Origin: a virus
Direction: 5' to 3' (one strand)
DNA length: 64,000 nucleotides
Virus record (IMG/VR): IMGVR_UViG_3300025087_000037
Location: 62,001-126,000 of that record
The notes beneath the pieces were generated by a model. That model was not told the DNA's origin. It did no database searches and worked only from the letters and a program-made list of their open reading frames with translations. The translations under genes were made by a program, and so were the position numbers. Numbering within the stretch: position 1 is the stretch's first letter; every line of letters starts with the position of its first letter. Shown here piece after piece: positions 16,250-23,486 of this stretch.

Positions 16250-16759
16250 ATGTCAAGAATTGAATGGGATGAATTCTTTTTAAAAACTGCATATTTGGTT
16301 GCCGAAAGATCAACATGTTTAAGAAGAATGGTTGGAGCAGTTTTAGTTAAAGATAAACGAATTATCGCTACGGGATATAACGGGGCTCCTTCGGGGCATA
16401 AACATTGTTTAGATGTTGGATGTATGAGAAAAGAATTGAAGATTCCTCGTGGAGAAAGATATGAAATTTGTAGAGCAATACACGCTGAGCAAAATTGTAT
16501 TGTTCAATGCGCAAAACATGGAATTCCAACTCAAGGCTCAATTTTGTATTGTACTTTAAAACCTTGTATGATGTGTGCAAGAGAAATTTGTAATACAGGA
16601 ATTAAAGAAATTATAGTTTGTGGAAATTATTCAGATGACACTTCAGATAAATATTTAGAAGAATCTGGAGTCTCTTTAAGATTTATAAATCCTTTTAATT
16701 TAGATAAAGCCTTGAGTTGGGAAACAAAAATTATAGAAAAAAATGATATAGAATATTAA
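16250..16759 (+). CDS. dCMP deaminase
   Basis: 169 residues. Zinc motif HAEQN near residue 82 and TLKPCMMCAREI near 103, plus the N-terminal TGYNGAPSGHKHC loop, define a ComEB-type deoxycytidylate deaminase producing dUMP for dTMP synthesis. Full length. Last gene of the plus-strand block before a convergent junction. Confidence 0.93.
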   Translation: MSRIEWDEFFLKTAYLVAERSTCLRRMVGAVLVKDKRIIATGYNGAPSGHKHCLDVGCMRKELKIPRGERYEICRAIHAEQNCIVQCAKHGIPTQGSILYCTLKPCMMCAREICNTGIKEIIVCGNYSDDTSDKYLEESGVSLRFINPFNLDKALSWETKIIEKNDIEY

Positions 16760-16788
16760 GCTCGTCCACCACGTGTGGAAGGAGTAAA

Positions 16789-16820
16789 GATATTCCCACT
16801 TTAGGGATATCGGCATTTTT
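16789..16820 (+). terminator. Rho-independent terminator, plus strand
   Basis: GATAT-T-CCC, loop ACTTTA, GGG-ATATC, then GGCATTTTT. The stem has eight pairs with one bulged T, 30 bases after the dCMP deaminase stop, and would end the plus-strand operon. Modest stability. Confidence 0.5.
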
Positions 16821-16831
16821 AGTTAGAAAAT

Positions 16832-16894
16832 TTACAAAAAAATAAATTTTGTTGCCTGGTGCTCTTAGCCTAAGATTTAAGCTAAGAGCACCAG
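16832..16894 (-). terminator. Terminator hairpin, minus strand
   Basis: A perfect 14-bp stem, CTGGTGCTCTTAGC (16856-16869) with GCTAAGAGCACCAG (16881-16894). Read on the minus strand it is followed by GGCAACAAAATTTATTTTTTTGTAAA. The same ATTTTTTTGTAAA tail follows the hairpins near 23.37 and 40.77 kb. It would terminate transcripts coming from the 16989-17207 gene. Confidence 0.6.
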
Positions 16895-16904
16895 ACTCCG
16901 ACAA

Positions 16905-16961
16905 CCGCTTTCTCATATTCCCCCAGTTTCCAGAAGAAGGAAATGGAAAATGAGATAGCGG
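16905..16961. other. Imperfect stem-loop in convergent junction
   Basis: CCGCTTTCTCAT pairs with ATGAGATAGCGG (one T-T mismatch), with an inner TTTCC/GGAAA hairpin. An outer CCACCAC (16766-16772)/GTGGTGG (16976-16982) pairing could enclose this and the terminators. More G+C-rich than the surroundings; whether it is a separate RNA is unknown. Confidence 0.35.
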
Positions 16962-16988
16962 CTCCGCGATATCGTGTGGTGGAATCCC

Positions 16989-17207
16989 CTAGTGAATAAC
17001 CCCCTTTCCTTTACACTTAGGACAAATCCGTTTGGGTGAAATGTATTTTCGGGTTCCGAATTCTCCTTCCAATGCATCTTTTCCCAGAACCCTTTTCTTG
17101 TTAGAATGGGTTCTGTAAATCCGTTGGGTAGTTTTGGAAGTGGTTATTGAATCCCCGACCCTATAGATAATCAGGATCGTTATTAAGCCGATAATGACCC
17201 AGAACAT
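16989..17207 (-). CDS. Membrane-anchored CxxCxGxG mini-protein
   Basis: 72 residues: an N-terminal transmembrane helix (about 2-16), a basic middle, and a C-terminal CPKCKGKG, half of a DnaJ-type zinc finger. AAAGGAG site 5' of the ATG and the repeated A/T promoter element 37 bases upstream. Architecture matches the 17338-17514 protein. Function unknown. Confidence 0.65.
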   Translation of the reverse strand: MFWVIIGLITILIIYRVGDSITTSKTTQRIYRTHSNKKRVLGKDALEGEFGTRKYISPKRICPKCKGKGVIH

Positions 17208-17243
17208 GGTCAGCTCCTTTCAAAAATATGTCAAATAACACTC

Positions 17244-17268
17244 CTCATATATTAATATATATAAAAGA
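17244..17268 (-). promoter_or_regulatory. Repeated A/T promoter element, copy 1
   Basis: On the minus strand TATATATATTAATATATGAG, the most divergent of four copies. It lies directly downstream of a terminator and 37 bases before the ATG at 17207. Copies 2-4 are near 23.34, 33.54 and 55.0 kb, always facing a minus-strand unit. Confidence 0.55.
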
Positions 17269-17269
17269 A

Positions 17270-17315
17270 TACAAAAAAATGATCCGGGGAAAATACTTCT
17301 TCCCCCCGGATCATT
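17270..17315 (-). terminator. Rho-independent terminator, minus strand
   Basis: 12-bp perfect stem AATGATCCGGGG / CCCCGGATCATT (17278-17289 and 17304-17315), 14-base loop, followed on the minus strand by seven Ts. It ends the unit coming from 19.9 kb. Confidence 0.85.
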
Positions 17316-17337
17316 TTCAATCAATAATTATTTTGTG

Positions 17338-17514
17338 CTATTCTTGAAATATCTTCTGTCCACACGTAGAACAAAGTACAACTGGAACTTTTATAAAAAG
17401 AATTTTCATTCGTCTTTTTCTATATACAAATTTCTTGTTTAAAATGTATATATAAAAATCTCCAACGATATAGAGAATTGATAAAGCAATGACGATTGAA
17501 AGGGCAAGAATCAT
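17338..17514 (-). CDS. Membrane-anchored CxxC mini-protein
   Basis: 58 residues from ATG 17514 behind GAAAGGA. An N-terminal membrane helix (LALSIVIALSILYIVG), a basic stretch, and a C-terminal CSTCGQK. It shares its layout with the 16989-17207 protein but has a different sequence. It ends 23 bases before the terminator stem. Confidence 0.6.
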   Translation of the reverse strand: MILALSIVIALSILYIVGDFYIYILNKKFVYRKRRMKILFIKVPVVLCSTCGQKIFQE

Positions 17515-17562
17515 TTAGATTCCTTTCATGGAGATTGGCTTAAAGACGTTTTTATAAAGTTT

Positions 17563-17802
17563 TTATCTAATTATAAGATCAGATTCAACTGGAGTGACAA
17601 TTAAGGCATTATCAAAATATAAAAGTTTGCAATCACTCAATCTTAATGTATTTATATATAGAAATGTTTGTTGACCATATTGAAAAGTAAAAGTCTCAAC
17701 TTTTAGATAATATTCATCTTGATCATTAACATAAAATACAGTATTTTTTGGTAGATTTCCAAATTTAATTTTTTTGTCTTCATCAATAATTTTAATATTC
17801 AT
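17563..17802 (-). CDS. Short 'GNLPKNTVF' family protein
   Basis: 79 residues. Pattern: I-K-F-x-N/D-L-x4-x-F, then a Y-Y/F-L/M-K strand, an 'N-x-L-x-L' segment, and a closing strand near V-x-x-D-L-I-I. At least five further copies of this domain lie between here and 23.7 kb. The fold is probably a small beta-barrel; function unknown. Confidence 0.6.
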   Translation of the reverse strand: MNIKIIDEDKKIKFGNLPKNTVFYVNDQDEYYLKVETFTFQYGQQTFLYINTLRLSDCKLLYFDNALIVTPVESDLIIR

Positions 17803-18017
17803 ATGACAAGACCCTTTATATTCAATTCTGCATCAACTTTTAAAACTTGATTGTATTCTGGAAATATAGAAAGAACTGTCGTTTCTAGATTTATTGCATT
17901 CCAATTATTTATTTTTTTAATTTTCATATAATATTGAGTGTCATATAAAAATACATCTCTTTCTTTGATACTATGAAAATTTACCCATGCCGATTCGAAT
18001 TCTGCTATAATTTTCAT
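17799..18017 (-). CDS. Short repeated-domain family protein
   Basis: Starts at ATG 18017 (GTGGAGAAAATCTAAA upstream). An in-frame TTG at 18035 would add six residues but has no ribosome site. One domain: VNFHSIKERDVFLYDTQYYMKI, then NAINLE and a VDAELNIK ending shared with its upstream neighbours. Overlaps the next gene by four bases. Confidence 0.6.
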   Translation of the reverse strand: MKIIAEFESAWVNFHSIKERDVFLYDTQYYMKIKKINNWNAINLETTVLSIFPEYNQVLKVDAELNIKGLVI

Positions 18018-18057
18018 TTTAGATTTTCTCCACAATCAATTCAGCGTCAACTTTTTG
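18008..18057 (-). repeat. 50-base repeat, copy A
   Basis: Identical over 50 bases to 18468-18517. It encodes the VDAELIVEKI ending of one gene plus the ribosome site and MKI start of the next, showing that the genes at 18019 and 18479 arose by recent tandem duplication. Confidence 0.85.
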
Positions 18058-18477
18058 TACAAAATCATTATCATGTAAAAAACGTCCACTTCGAAAAACA
18101 AGTTCAAAAACATTTAGTCTGTGGTTTCCAATACTACATGGTTCAATTTTCATGAAATAACAATTATTAAGATAAATTACCTCTCCATATTTAATTTCGG
18201 AAAATTTTATAATATTATTTCTTTTGTTTTCTGGATTAAATTCTAAAAGTGTTTTTAAAAATAATTTAGCATATATTTTTTGTATTATTTCATGATCATT
18301 GAATGTCGATAATGAACCATCTCTTAAACATATTGAATTTTTTACCCCCTGGCTATTATATAATTTTGTTGTTTTCATAAAAGGATTCTCTAAGGAACCA
18401 ATGCAAAAGGGATCTCCAGAATGAAGTTCAAGAAATTTTGTAGAGGAAGAAAGTTGTCCTTCCACGGTAATTTTCAT
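18019..18477 (-). CDS. Two-domain member of the short repeated family
   Basis: 152 residues from ATG 18477. It contains two copies of the short domain, the second reading IKFSEIKYGEVIYLNNCYFMKIEP followed by NVFEL and VDAELIVEKI. Tandem duplicate of the next gene upstream, as shown by the 50-base repeat. No catalytic motif; perhaps an oligomeric beta-structure. Confidence 0.6.
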   Translation of the reverse strand: MKITVEGQLSSSTKFLELHSGDPFCIGSLENPFMKTTKLYNSQGVKNSICLRDGSLSTFNDHEIIQKIYAKLFLKTLLEFNPENKRNNIIKFSEIKYGEVIYLNNCYFMKIEPCSIGNHRLNVFELVFRSGRFLHDNDFVQKVDAELIVEKI

Positions 18478-18517
18478 TTTAGATTTTCTCCACAATCAAT
18501 TCAGCGTCAACTTTTTG
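18468..18517 (-). repeat. 50-base repeat, copy B
   Basis: Second copy of the 50-base block at 18008-18057, 460 bases away, at the same position relative to the reading frames. Confidence 0.85.
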
Positions 18518-18934
18518 AACTAAATCGGATTTATTTATTGATATTATATTTTTATGAATAAGATCTAGAGCATTCAACACATTACTTTCAGTACAAAATC
18601 CTTCAATTTTAATAAACCAATTATTTTTTAGAAGAAAAATTTCACCTGGGTTAACATCATAAAAATTTGTGAAGATTCTTTCTATAGTTTCTAAATCAAA
18701 TGTTATTTTTATATTTAATTTCGCTTTTAGAAGTTCAGTCATTACATTAATATTTTCAAAATTATATAGTAAACCATTTGTTAAATTTATTGAATTTACT
18801 TTTTTATGCGATCCATTCAATGGAGATATTTTTATAAAGATTTGGTTTGTAATTGGGTTACGGATTGGATGAAAAATTTCATCTAATTTAACTTCAGAAA
18901 ATGGAATAGTTCTTTCGTCTACGATAATTTTCAT
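18479..18934 (-). CDS. Two-domain member of the short repeated family
   Basis: 151 residues with two domains: IPFSEVKLDEIFHPI...FIKISPL...NSINLTNG, then FTNFYDVNPGEIFLLKNNWFIKIE...NALDLI, ending VDAELIVEKI. Upstream paralogue of the 18019-18477 gene. Function unknown. Confidence 0.6.
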   Translation of the reverse strand: MKIIVDERTIPFSEVKLDEIFHPIRNPITNQIFIKISPLNGSHKKVNSINLTNGLLYNFENINVMTELLKAKLNIKITFDLETIERIFTNFYDVNPGEIFLLKNNWFIKIEGFCTESNVLNALDLIHKNIISINKSDLVQKVDAELIVEKI

Positions 18935-19167
18935 TAATTTATTTCACTTTTAGAAAGTGTCAAAGTTCCGTAATATTCAAAAACTGGTTGGCTATTGAGA
19001 ATTTCATACATAGAATAATTAATTAAACTAAATCCTTTGCCCGTGGAGCCTAATGTTCCCTCATCACTTTTAATAAGAAAATGACTTCTATTTATAGTAA
19101 AAATATCCCCTGGTTTTAAATCGCCAAAGGTTTTTTCTTTTTTATTTTCTATCTTGATTTGGATCAT
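18934..19167 (-). CDS. Short repeated-domain family protein
   Basis: 77 residues. KTFGDLKPGDIFTINRSHFLIK is the clearest form of the family motif, followed by SLINYS and a FEYYGTLTL strand. The stop overlaps the next start. AAAGGACCGAAC ribosome region. Many phages and plasmids carry such domains without known function. Confidence 0.65.
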   Translation of the reverse strand: MIQIKIENKKEKTFGDLKPGDIFTINRSHFLIKSDEGTLGSTGKGFSLINYSMYEILNSQPVFEYYGTLTLSKSEIN

Positions 19168-19220
19168 GTTCGGTCCTTTCTGAACTCCATATTTTTGATG
19201 GTTTATAAAAGTTTAGGAAT

Positions 19221-19919
19221 TTAATATATGAGATTTATAAACCAAAGATTAGAAGGACATTGATTTAAAATTGTAAATTTTGTATTTTCTATTCTTGATT
19301 CGTAAAATGTATGCCAATGGCCACAATACCATAAATCAGGTTTGTATTTTTCCCAAACAAGATCCAAAGCGTTTATTGAAGGGTCATTTACAGGAGAACC
19401 TAAAATCATTCTTTGAAAATTTTGTTGTTCTAAAATTCTTTTAGGTATGGTATGAGAAATTACAATGTCGATCTTTAAATCTGGAAGATTTTGAATATCA
19501 TTATAATTTATAATTTCTTCAGGCCACCAAGAAACTCCTTGAATTCTTAAGTTTTTATCTATTGAGTCTGCCCCTCCCATAAATAAAACATTTCTTCCAT
19601 CGGGAAGAGTTAAGAAAGACCCTCTTGGCATATAATAAATATTTGTATCAATTGAAATTGGAACTCTTCCATATTTTTTAACTTTTAAAGTTAAATCTTC
19701 ATGATTTTCATGATTTCCATCACACCAATATATTTTTGTTTTTTTCGGGTTAATTCCATATTGATTAAATTTGTTATTAGAGTTCGAATGGATATTATGT
19801 AGATGAGGCCACCATCCAAAATCTCCACATTGTAAAATTATATCTGGTTTATAAAGATCGATTAATCTATTTAAATCTCCCCATCTACAATGAAGATCTC
19901 CACAAATAATAATATTCAT
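19221..19919 (-). CDS. Calcineurin-like metallophosphoesterase
   Basis: 232 residues with all metal-ligand blocks: CGDLHCRWGD, LQCGDFGWWPH, CDGNHENHED, SHTIPKR and GHWHTFYE. Typical of phage serine/threonine-type or nucleic-acid-processing phosphoesterases. Complete. One of three phosphoesterases in the window, not closely similar to the other two. Confidence 0.88.
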   Translation of the reverse strand: MNIIICGDLHCRWGDLNRLIDLYKPDIILQCGDFGWWPHLHNIHSNSNNKFNQYGINPKKTKIYWCDGNHENHEDLTLKVKKYGRVPISIDTNIYYMPRGSFLTLPDGRNVLFMGGADSIDKNLRIQGVSWWPEEIINYNDIQNLPDLKIDIVISHTIPKRILEQQNFQRMILGSPVNDPSINALDLVWEKYKPDLWYCGHWHTFYESRIENTKFTILNQCPSNLWFINLIY

Positions 19920-19992
19920 TTTTCCCCTATTTTTTGATTTTCTTTTATCGATCTACGATATGAAGAAGATCATAGCCCAGACGTTTTAAAAT

Positions 19993-20232
19993 TTATTTTA
20001 ATGTTCTTTTAATTATATCTTTGTCTTCTGGTTTTGACCTGATATCTAAAGTTGAAGAATTTCCAGAACAATTAATTTCATCAGAATATACTTTTAGAAA
20101 ACCGGCTGAATTTGGAGCCAAGGTTTTAAATTCATTCGTTATAAATTCCGACATTTTTTTATGATCGATAATATCGGGAAATAGTACAGAAAAGGATTCT
20201 CCAGAAGAGTTTTTAAAAATGATATATTTCAT
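19993..20232 (-). CDS. Hypothetical protein
   Basis: 79 residues. The SSGESFSVLFP segment near residue 9 resembles SQGEFFTVLLP in the 21519-21821 protein, suggesting a shared small domain. Overlaps the next gene by four bases. Function unknown. Confidence 0.55.
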   Translation of the reverse strand: MKYIIFKNSSGESFSVLFPDIIDHKKMSEFITNEFKTLAPNSAGFLKVYSDEINCSGNSSTLDIRSKPEDKDIIKRTLK

Positions 20233-20495
20233 CTAATTCTAATCTTAAAATACTTTTTAGTATTTTTAAAAAACGTTGTTGAAAATGCAAATAAACAACA
20301 AATCAATTGAAAAAATAATATGTTAAAAGCAAAAGTCCATGTACTTAAATGATCGTTTGGATATTTCATAAAAATAATAAAAAACCATATTGTCTCAATA
20401 ATATAAGTAATAAAAATAAGTATTGATATATAATAAATAAAATTCTTTTTTAAATCACTCATTTTTAAGAATTCTTTTCTAAGATGCGATATCAT
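20229..20495 (-). CDS. Small membrane protein
   Basis: 88 residues with two hydrophobic helices (about 20-42 and 54-76). An internal ATG (MSDLKKNF, 20462) could be the real start, since the upstream one has only a weak ribosome site. Four-base overlap with its upstream neighbour. Confidence 0.6.
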   Translation of the reverse strand: MISHLRKEFLKMSDLKKNFIYYISILIFITYIIETIWFFIIFMKYPNDHLSTWTFAFNILFFQLICCLFAFSTTFFKNTKKYFKIRIR

Positions 20496-20818
20496 TTTTC
20501 AATTTTCTTTTTTTGAGTTTTCACCCATTCTAAATAATCTCTTTTAATCTTATCAATTTTAATAAACTCTAACGGATCTTTTATCCAAAATTTCTTTTCA
20601 ATATATTTAAAATCATAGAAACATGCTTCAAAAGAAAATTTTAATTCTTGATATTTAAAATAATAAATTGGTGTATGATAAAAATTTATAAAGGAGTTTA
20701 TTAAATTAAATGCAAATTTAATTCTTCTACCCATGTATATCCACCAGAACATATTTAACACACTTAGACATAATAAAATCGATGTAAATATAATAGGGAT
20801 ATAGAGATTTTCTTTCAT
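20492..20818 (-). CDS. Membrane-anchored protein
   Basis: 108 residues: one N-terminal transmembrane helix (about 6-28), then a basic, aromatic soluble domain ending in KKKIEK. Probably anchored on the inner membrane. GAGGAGAA site. Unknown function. Confidence 0.6.
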   Translation of the reverse strand: MKENLYIPIIFTSILLCLSVLNMFWWIYMGRRIKFAFNLINSFINFYHTPIYYFKYQELKFSFEACFYDFKYIEKKFWIKDPLEFIKIDKIKRDYLEWVKTQKKKIEK

Positions 20819-20829
20819 ATATTCTCCTC

Positions 20830-21039
20830 TCAGAACTTTCGTTTTATTTTAATGTATTTATCTTTTAAAAGAATTTCTTTCATTTCTTCATTTTGAAAAT
20901 AAATCGCCATTAAGATTGAAAAAATTGCAAATACAAGAATACAAAGACAATTAAATATATTTCTTTGAACTATAAATCCAGAAGAACCAAAAGAAATAAA
21001 CGCTATAATGAAGAATATCATTTTTAGAGCGCTATTCAT
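20830..21039 (-). CDS. Small membrane protein
   Basis: 69 residues, two hydrophobic helices separated by a short polar turn (VQRNIFNC), basic C-terminus. Third membrane protein in this cluster of four genes. Confidence 0.6.
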   Translation of the reverse strand: MNSALKMIFFIIAFISFGSSGFIVQRNIFNCLCILVFAIFSILMAIYFQNEEMKEILLKDKYIKIKRKF

Positions 21040-21041
21040 TT

Positions 21042-21476
21042 TTAATTCTCTTCCTCAGGAATAAAATCTTCTTCTTCTTCTTCATCATCATAATTATCTA
21101 GATCAATATTTTCATCAACATTTCCCATCAAATTTCCTTGGTTTCCCCAACCTTGATTGGGATCATTTTCAGATCTTGTTTTTGGAATTTCTCCTTTAAA
21201 ACATTTTGTATGAACTGCAGCAATTCCATTGGATTTATTATCATTAAACATCAAATCACAAACGTCACCCCAGTCTAAATCCCATTGAATAGAATCCCTT
21301 AAATTTTCATTTATCTTTTCGTTAGAGAAAACTCTTCCATATGAATCATATTCTCCACTCATCACCTGAATGCAATTCCCATCTTTCAATAAAAACAATT
21401 TTGTAGTTTGACCTCGAAAACTATTTGATAGAATCGCTTCTCCACATTCCTTGCAGATAAAACTAAAACATCCTAT
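21042..21476 (-). CDS. LIM-like Cys/acidic protein with possible ATA start
   Basis: The frame is open 26 codons upstream of the TTG at 21398. The added part reads GCFSFICKECGEAILSNS, completing a treble-clef-like site with HTKCFKGEI downstream. An AAAGGA site lies nine bases before an in-frame ATA at 21476, with no ATG, GTG or TTG between. The C-terminus is very acidic (NYDDEEEEEDF). If only canonical starts are used the gene is 21042-21398 and lacks half its metal site. Confidence 0.6.
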   Translation of the reverse strand: MGCFSFICKECGEAILSNSFRGQTTKLFLLKDGNCIQVMSGEYDSYGRVFSNEKINENLRDSIQWDLDWGDVCDLMFNDNKSNGIAAVHTKCFKGEIPKTRSENDPNQGWGNQGNLMGNVDENIDLDNYDDEEEEEDFIPEEEN

Positions 21477-21518
21477 GGGGTATTTTCCTTTCAGAACATG
21501 TTTTTAATGGAAATTGAT

Positions 21519-21821
21519 CTAATTAAAACTTCTTATCTCAGCGTTCATTAAAACGGCAAATTCTTTTGCTAATTCAATATTTGGAAAAACCAATTTTGCT
21601 TCATCAATTAAGACTACTCCTTTTTGTGGTGGCTTGTTAAATCTATAAGGAAGAAGTACAGTAAAAAATTCTCCCTGAGAGTTTTGAGTTTCATAGATTG
21701 TCACAAAGTCAATTTTTGGTTTTTCTTTTAAAAAAATTTTAACCTCGGGATCATTCCCAAAATGTCTTGTTAGTTTTTCAAGCTTTTGATCTTTTTTCCT
21801 CTTAGATATATTTTTTAGCAT
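21519..21821 (-). CDS. Hypothetical protein
   Basis: 100 residues from ATG 21821 (AAGGAAGGAAAAC upstream). A longer frame exists to 21875 but would run through a 17-bp hairpin. Basic N-terminus (NISKRKKDQKLEK), then VTIYETQNSQGEFFTVLLP, shared with the 19993-20232 protein. Unknown function. Confidence 0.6.
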   Translation of the reverse strand: MLKNISKRKKDQKLEKLTRHFGNDPEVKIFLKEKPKIDFVTIYETQNSQGEFFTVLLPYRFNKPPQKGVVLIDEAKLVFPNIELAKEFAVLMNAEIRSFN

Positions 21822-21837
21822 GTTTTCCTTCCTTTTT

Positions 21838-21883
21838 GGAAATGGATGGGGAGGAAGAGAGAATAACCTCCCCATCCATTTCC
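21838..21883. other. 17-bp perfect intercistronic hairpin
   Basis: GGAAATGGATGGGGAGG pairs perfectly with CCTCCCCATCCATTTCC around a 12-base loop, directly upstream of the ribosome site of the 21821 gene (minus strand). There is no U-tract on either strand, so it is not a standard terminator; an RNA-processing or stability element is likelier. Confidence 0.75.
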
Positions 21884-21936
21884 TTAGAAATACAACTCAA
21901 TCGAACTATAGATTTCATTCTTTTTGTTAATAATTT

Positions 21937-22188
21937 TTATTCTTTTAAATCGTTTGGATTTCTATTTCGACAGGAACATTGATTTATATTAGGATGAGAG
22001 TGCCCTCTCTTTTCCAATGCTTCCCAAAATTCTTTTGCATTATGTCTGGTTAGTAGATTTTCTTTTGGCTTATTTACCCTTCCCTTTTCATGTACTGGGA
22101 TTGGAAGTCCAAGAGATTCACATTTCGCTTCAACCCAAGCTCTTTCATGATTCAATGAAACTTTCCAATGTGGAAATTCAGTTTCCAT
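21937..22188 (-). CDS. Hypothetical protein
   Basis: 83 residues with AAAGGAG before the ATG. Polar, His/Asn-rich, ending in a CSCRNRNP segment. Contains WEALEKRGHSHPNI. No known family; composition is that of a soluble protein. Confidence 0.6.
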   Translation of the reverse strand: METEFPHWKVSLNHERAWVEAKCESLGLPIPVHEKGRVNKPKENLLTRHNAKEFWEALEKRGHSHPNINQCSCRNRNPNDLKE

Positions 22189-22205
22189 TTTTTCTCCTTT
22201 CTTTG

Positions 22206-22445
22206 TTATTCTTTTTTAAGAAGTTCAATAATTTCTTGAACGAAATAATAAATTGAAACTCCTAACATGCATAAAGAATATAGAATCAAGAACATTCCAT
22301 GAGCTGGAAACTTTTCCAATAGAAAAACCCCAACGAAAATTCCACAATTGAGAATGCATAAAAGCAATAATTTCATCTTCAAAGGGTCATTGAATTTTTT
22401 CAATTTTTTATATGGACCATATGGGTTAAAATTCTTTTGTATCAT
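22206..22445 (-). CDS. Small membrane protein
   Basis: 79 residues, two hydrophobic helices (about 24-43 and 50-71), basic N-terminus. Its ATG overlaps the stop of the tiny gene upstream (ATGA). Function unknown. Confidence 0.6.
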   Translation of the reverse strand: MIQKNFNPYGPYKKLKKFNDPLKMKLLLLCILNCGIFVGVFLLEKFPAHGMFLILYSLCMLGVSIYYFVQEIIELLKKE

Positions 22446-22567
22446 TCAGATTCTCCATTCTTGATAAAATAGTATCTCCATCGAATTGATTCCATTTCAA
22501 ATGAAGAAGAACTCATCGAAGAAATATAACCCAACAGAATTTTTCTTTTCAATCTCAATTCAGACAT
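22442..22567 (-). CDS. Hypothetical mini-protein, 41 aa
   Basis: ATG at 22567, stop overlapping the next ATG. Basic N-terminus (LRLKRKILLGYISSM), Ser-rich middle, aromatic end (IRWRYYFIKNG). The ribosome site is weak, so coupling to the upstream gene would be needed. Moderate support. Confidence 0.45.
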   Translation of the reverse strand: MSELRLKRKILLGYISSMSSSSFEMESIRWRYYFIKNGESE

Positions 22568-22580
22568 TTAAATTGATTTA

Positions 22581-22775
22581 TTAATCATGAAGAATAACAA
22601 GTTCAAAATTCCAAAAGAATACCTCTACCAAGATATTGCCATCATTTTTGTCCCTTTCAAAACCAAACCCAAAATGTTTATAATGCGGATTAAAACAATC
22701 TTTTAATATAACCTCTAATCTCCCTATTTTTCTTGAAAAATATATCTTTTCATCATAGAGGTCGACAAAGTCCAT
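22581..22775 (-). CDS. Hypothetical protein
   Basis: 64 residues behind an AAAGGAAACC site. Alternating hydrophobic/charged pattern (RLEVILKDCF, ILVEVFFWNFELVILHD) suggests a small beta-sheet protein. Unknown function. Confidence 0.55.
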   Translation of the reverse strand: MDFVDLYDEKIYFSRKIGRLEVILKDCFNPHYKHFGFGFERDKNDGNILVEVFFWNFELVILHD

Positions 22776-22795
22776 GTGGTTTCCTTTCTTTACTT

Positions 22796-22969
22796 TTATT
22801 GCTCTGTGTCAGTACCTTCAGTGTTTGCCATCATATCAATTGATATTGATTTTGCTAAATTATCAATTCCCATTTCTTCGATCATTTCTTTTCCTTCTTC
22901 AGTGAGGCTCAATACTTCAGTTCCAATTGGAGGGTCATACCCATCATACCAGACCCCACAAAAATCCAT
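22796..22969 (-). CDS. Hypothetical protein, true start unclear
   Basis: 57 residues from ATG 22969 (MDFCGVWYDGYDPPIG, ending in an acidic helix and DTEQ). The frame looks protein-coding for 18 codons further upstream, back to the TAG that ends the 23024 gene in the same frame, and those codons contain no canonical start. Either an ATT start, amber readthrough, or the internal ATG is used. Confidence 0.5.
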   Translation of the reverse strand: MDFCGVWYDGYDPPIGTEVLSLTEEGKEMIEEMGIDNLAKSISIDMMANTEGTDTEQ

Positions 22970-23023
22970 GGCCTCTTGTAAAAGATGTTTCTTAATTCGA
23001 ATATTTCTGGTCTCATCTTCGAA

Positions 23024-23296
23024 CTAAAAATATTCACAAATGGGACAAATCAAAAAATTGAGAACCCTATCGACTTGTTTGTAATTGATCCAATCAAAAA
23101 GGTTATCCCATGAAAAAATAACATCTACCATCGTCACATCCAATATGTCTGATATAATCGATTGGATCAATTCATCATCGGTCATATTATCAATTGAGAT
23201 ATTTCCATTGAATGCGTGACATACATATCTCCATAATTCATTATCAGGAAAGGATGAAAATGTATTTTTGTATATCTCAACCAGTCCGTTTCGCAT
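23024..23296 (-). CDS. Hypothetical protein
   Basis: 90 residues; acidic, helical (DDELIQSIISDILDV), with a C-terminal CPICEYF just before a TAG stop. First gene after promoter copy 2. The same frame stays open beyond the TAG (see the 22796-22969 entry). Confidence 0.6.
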   Translation of the reverse strand: MRNGLVEIYKNTFSSFPDNELWRYVCHAFNGNISIDNMTDDELIQSIISDILDVTMVDVIFSWDNLFDWINYKQVDRVLNFLICPICEYF

Positions 23297-23329
23297 TTAA
23301 CTATCTACTTTCAAAAAGTAAAACTCTAT

Positions 23330-23354
23330 CTCATTTATTAATATATATAGTTAA
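23330..23354 (-). promoter_or_regulatory. Repeated A/T promoter element, copy 2
   Basis: On the minus strand AACTATATATATTAATAAA followed by TGAG, identical to copy 3 (33529) and nearly to copy 4 (54994). It begins a few bases after a terminator and ends 34 bases before the ATG at 23296. Confidence 0.65.
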
Positions 23355-23361
23355 ATTTTTA

Positions 23362-23401
23362 CAAAAAAATAAAGGGGCATAAAACCTTCTCCGCCCCTTT
23401 A
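23362..23401 (-). terminator. Rho-independent terminator, minus strand
   Basis: TAAAGGGGC / GCCCCTTTA stem (23370-23378 and 23393-23401) with a 14-base loop. On the minus strand it is followed by TTTTTTTG. It closes the long unit that starts near 33.5 kb. Confidence 0.8.
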
Positions 23402-23486
23402 TATTCTAATTCTTTATGTTTATCTATTTTTCCCTAAATAGTATAAAAATGGAGAGATAAAAATATAAAGACTGATTTTAAATATT

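Noticed and set aside
16856-16894. attC-like or recombination site
   Set aside because: The stem has a plain loop and a T-rich tail on the minus strand as at other terminators; no integrase is in view.
22776-23027. Plus-strand 83-codon frame
   Set aside because: The minus strand in the same place reads a clearly coding acidic protein; the plus frame lacks a ribosome site.
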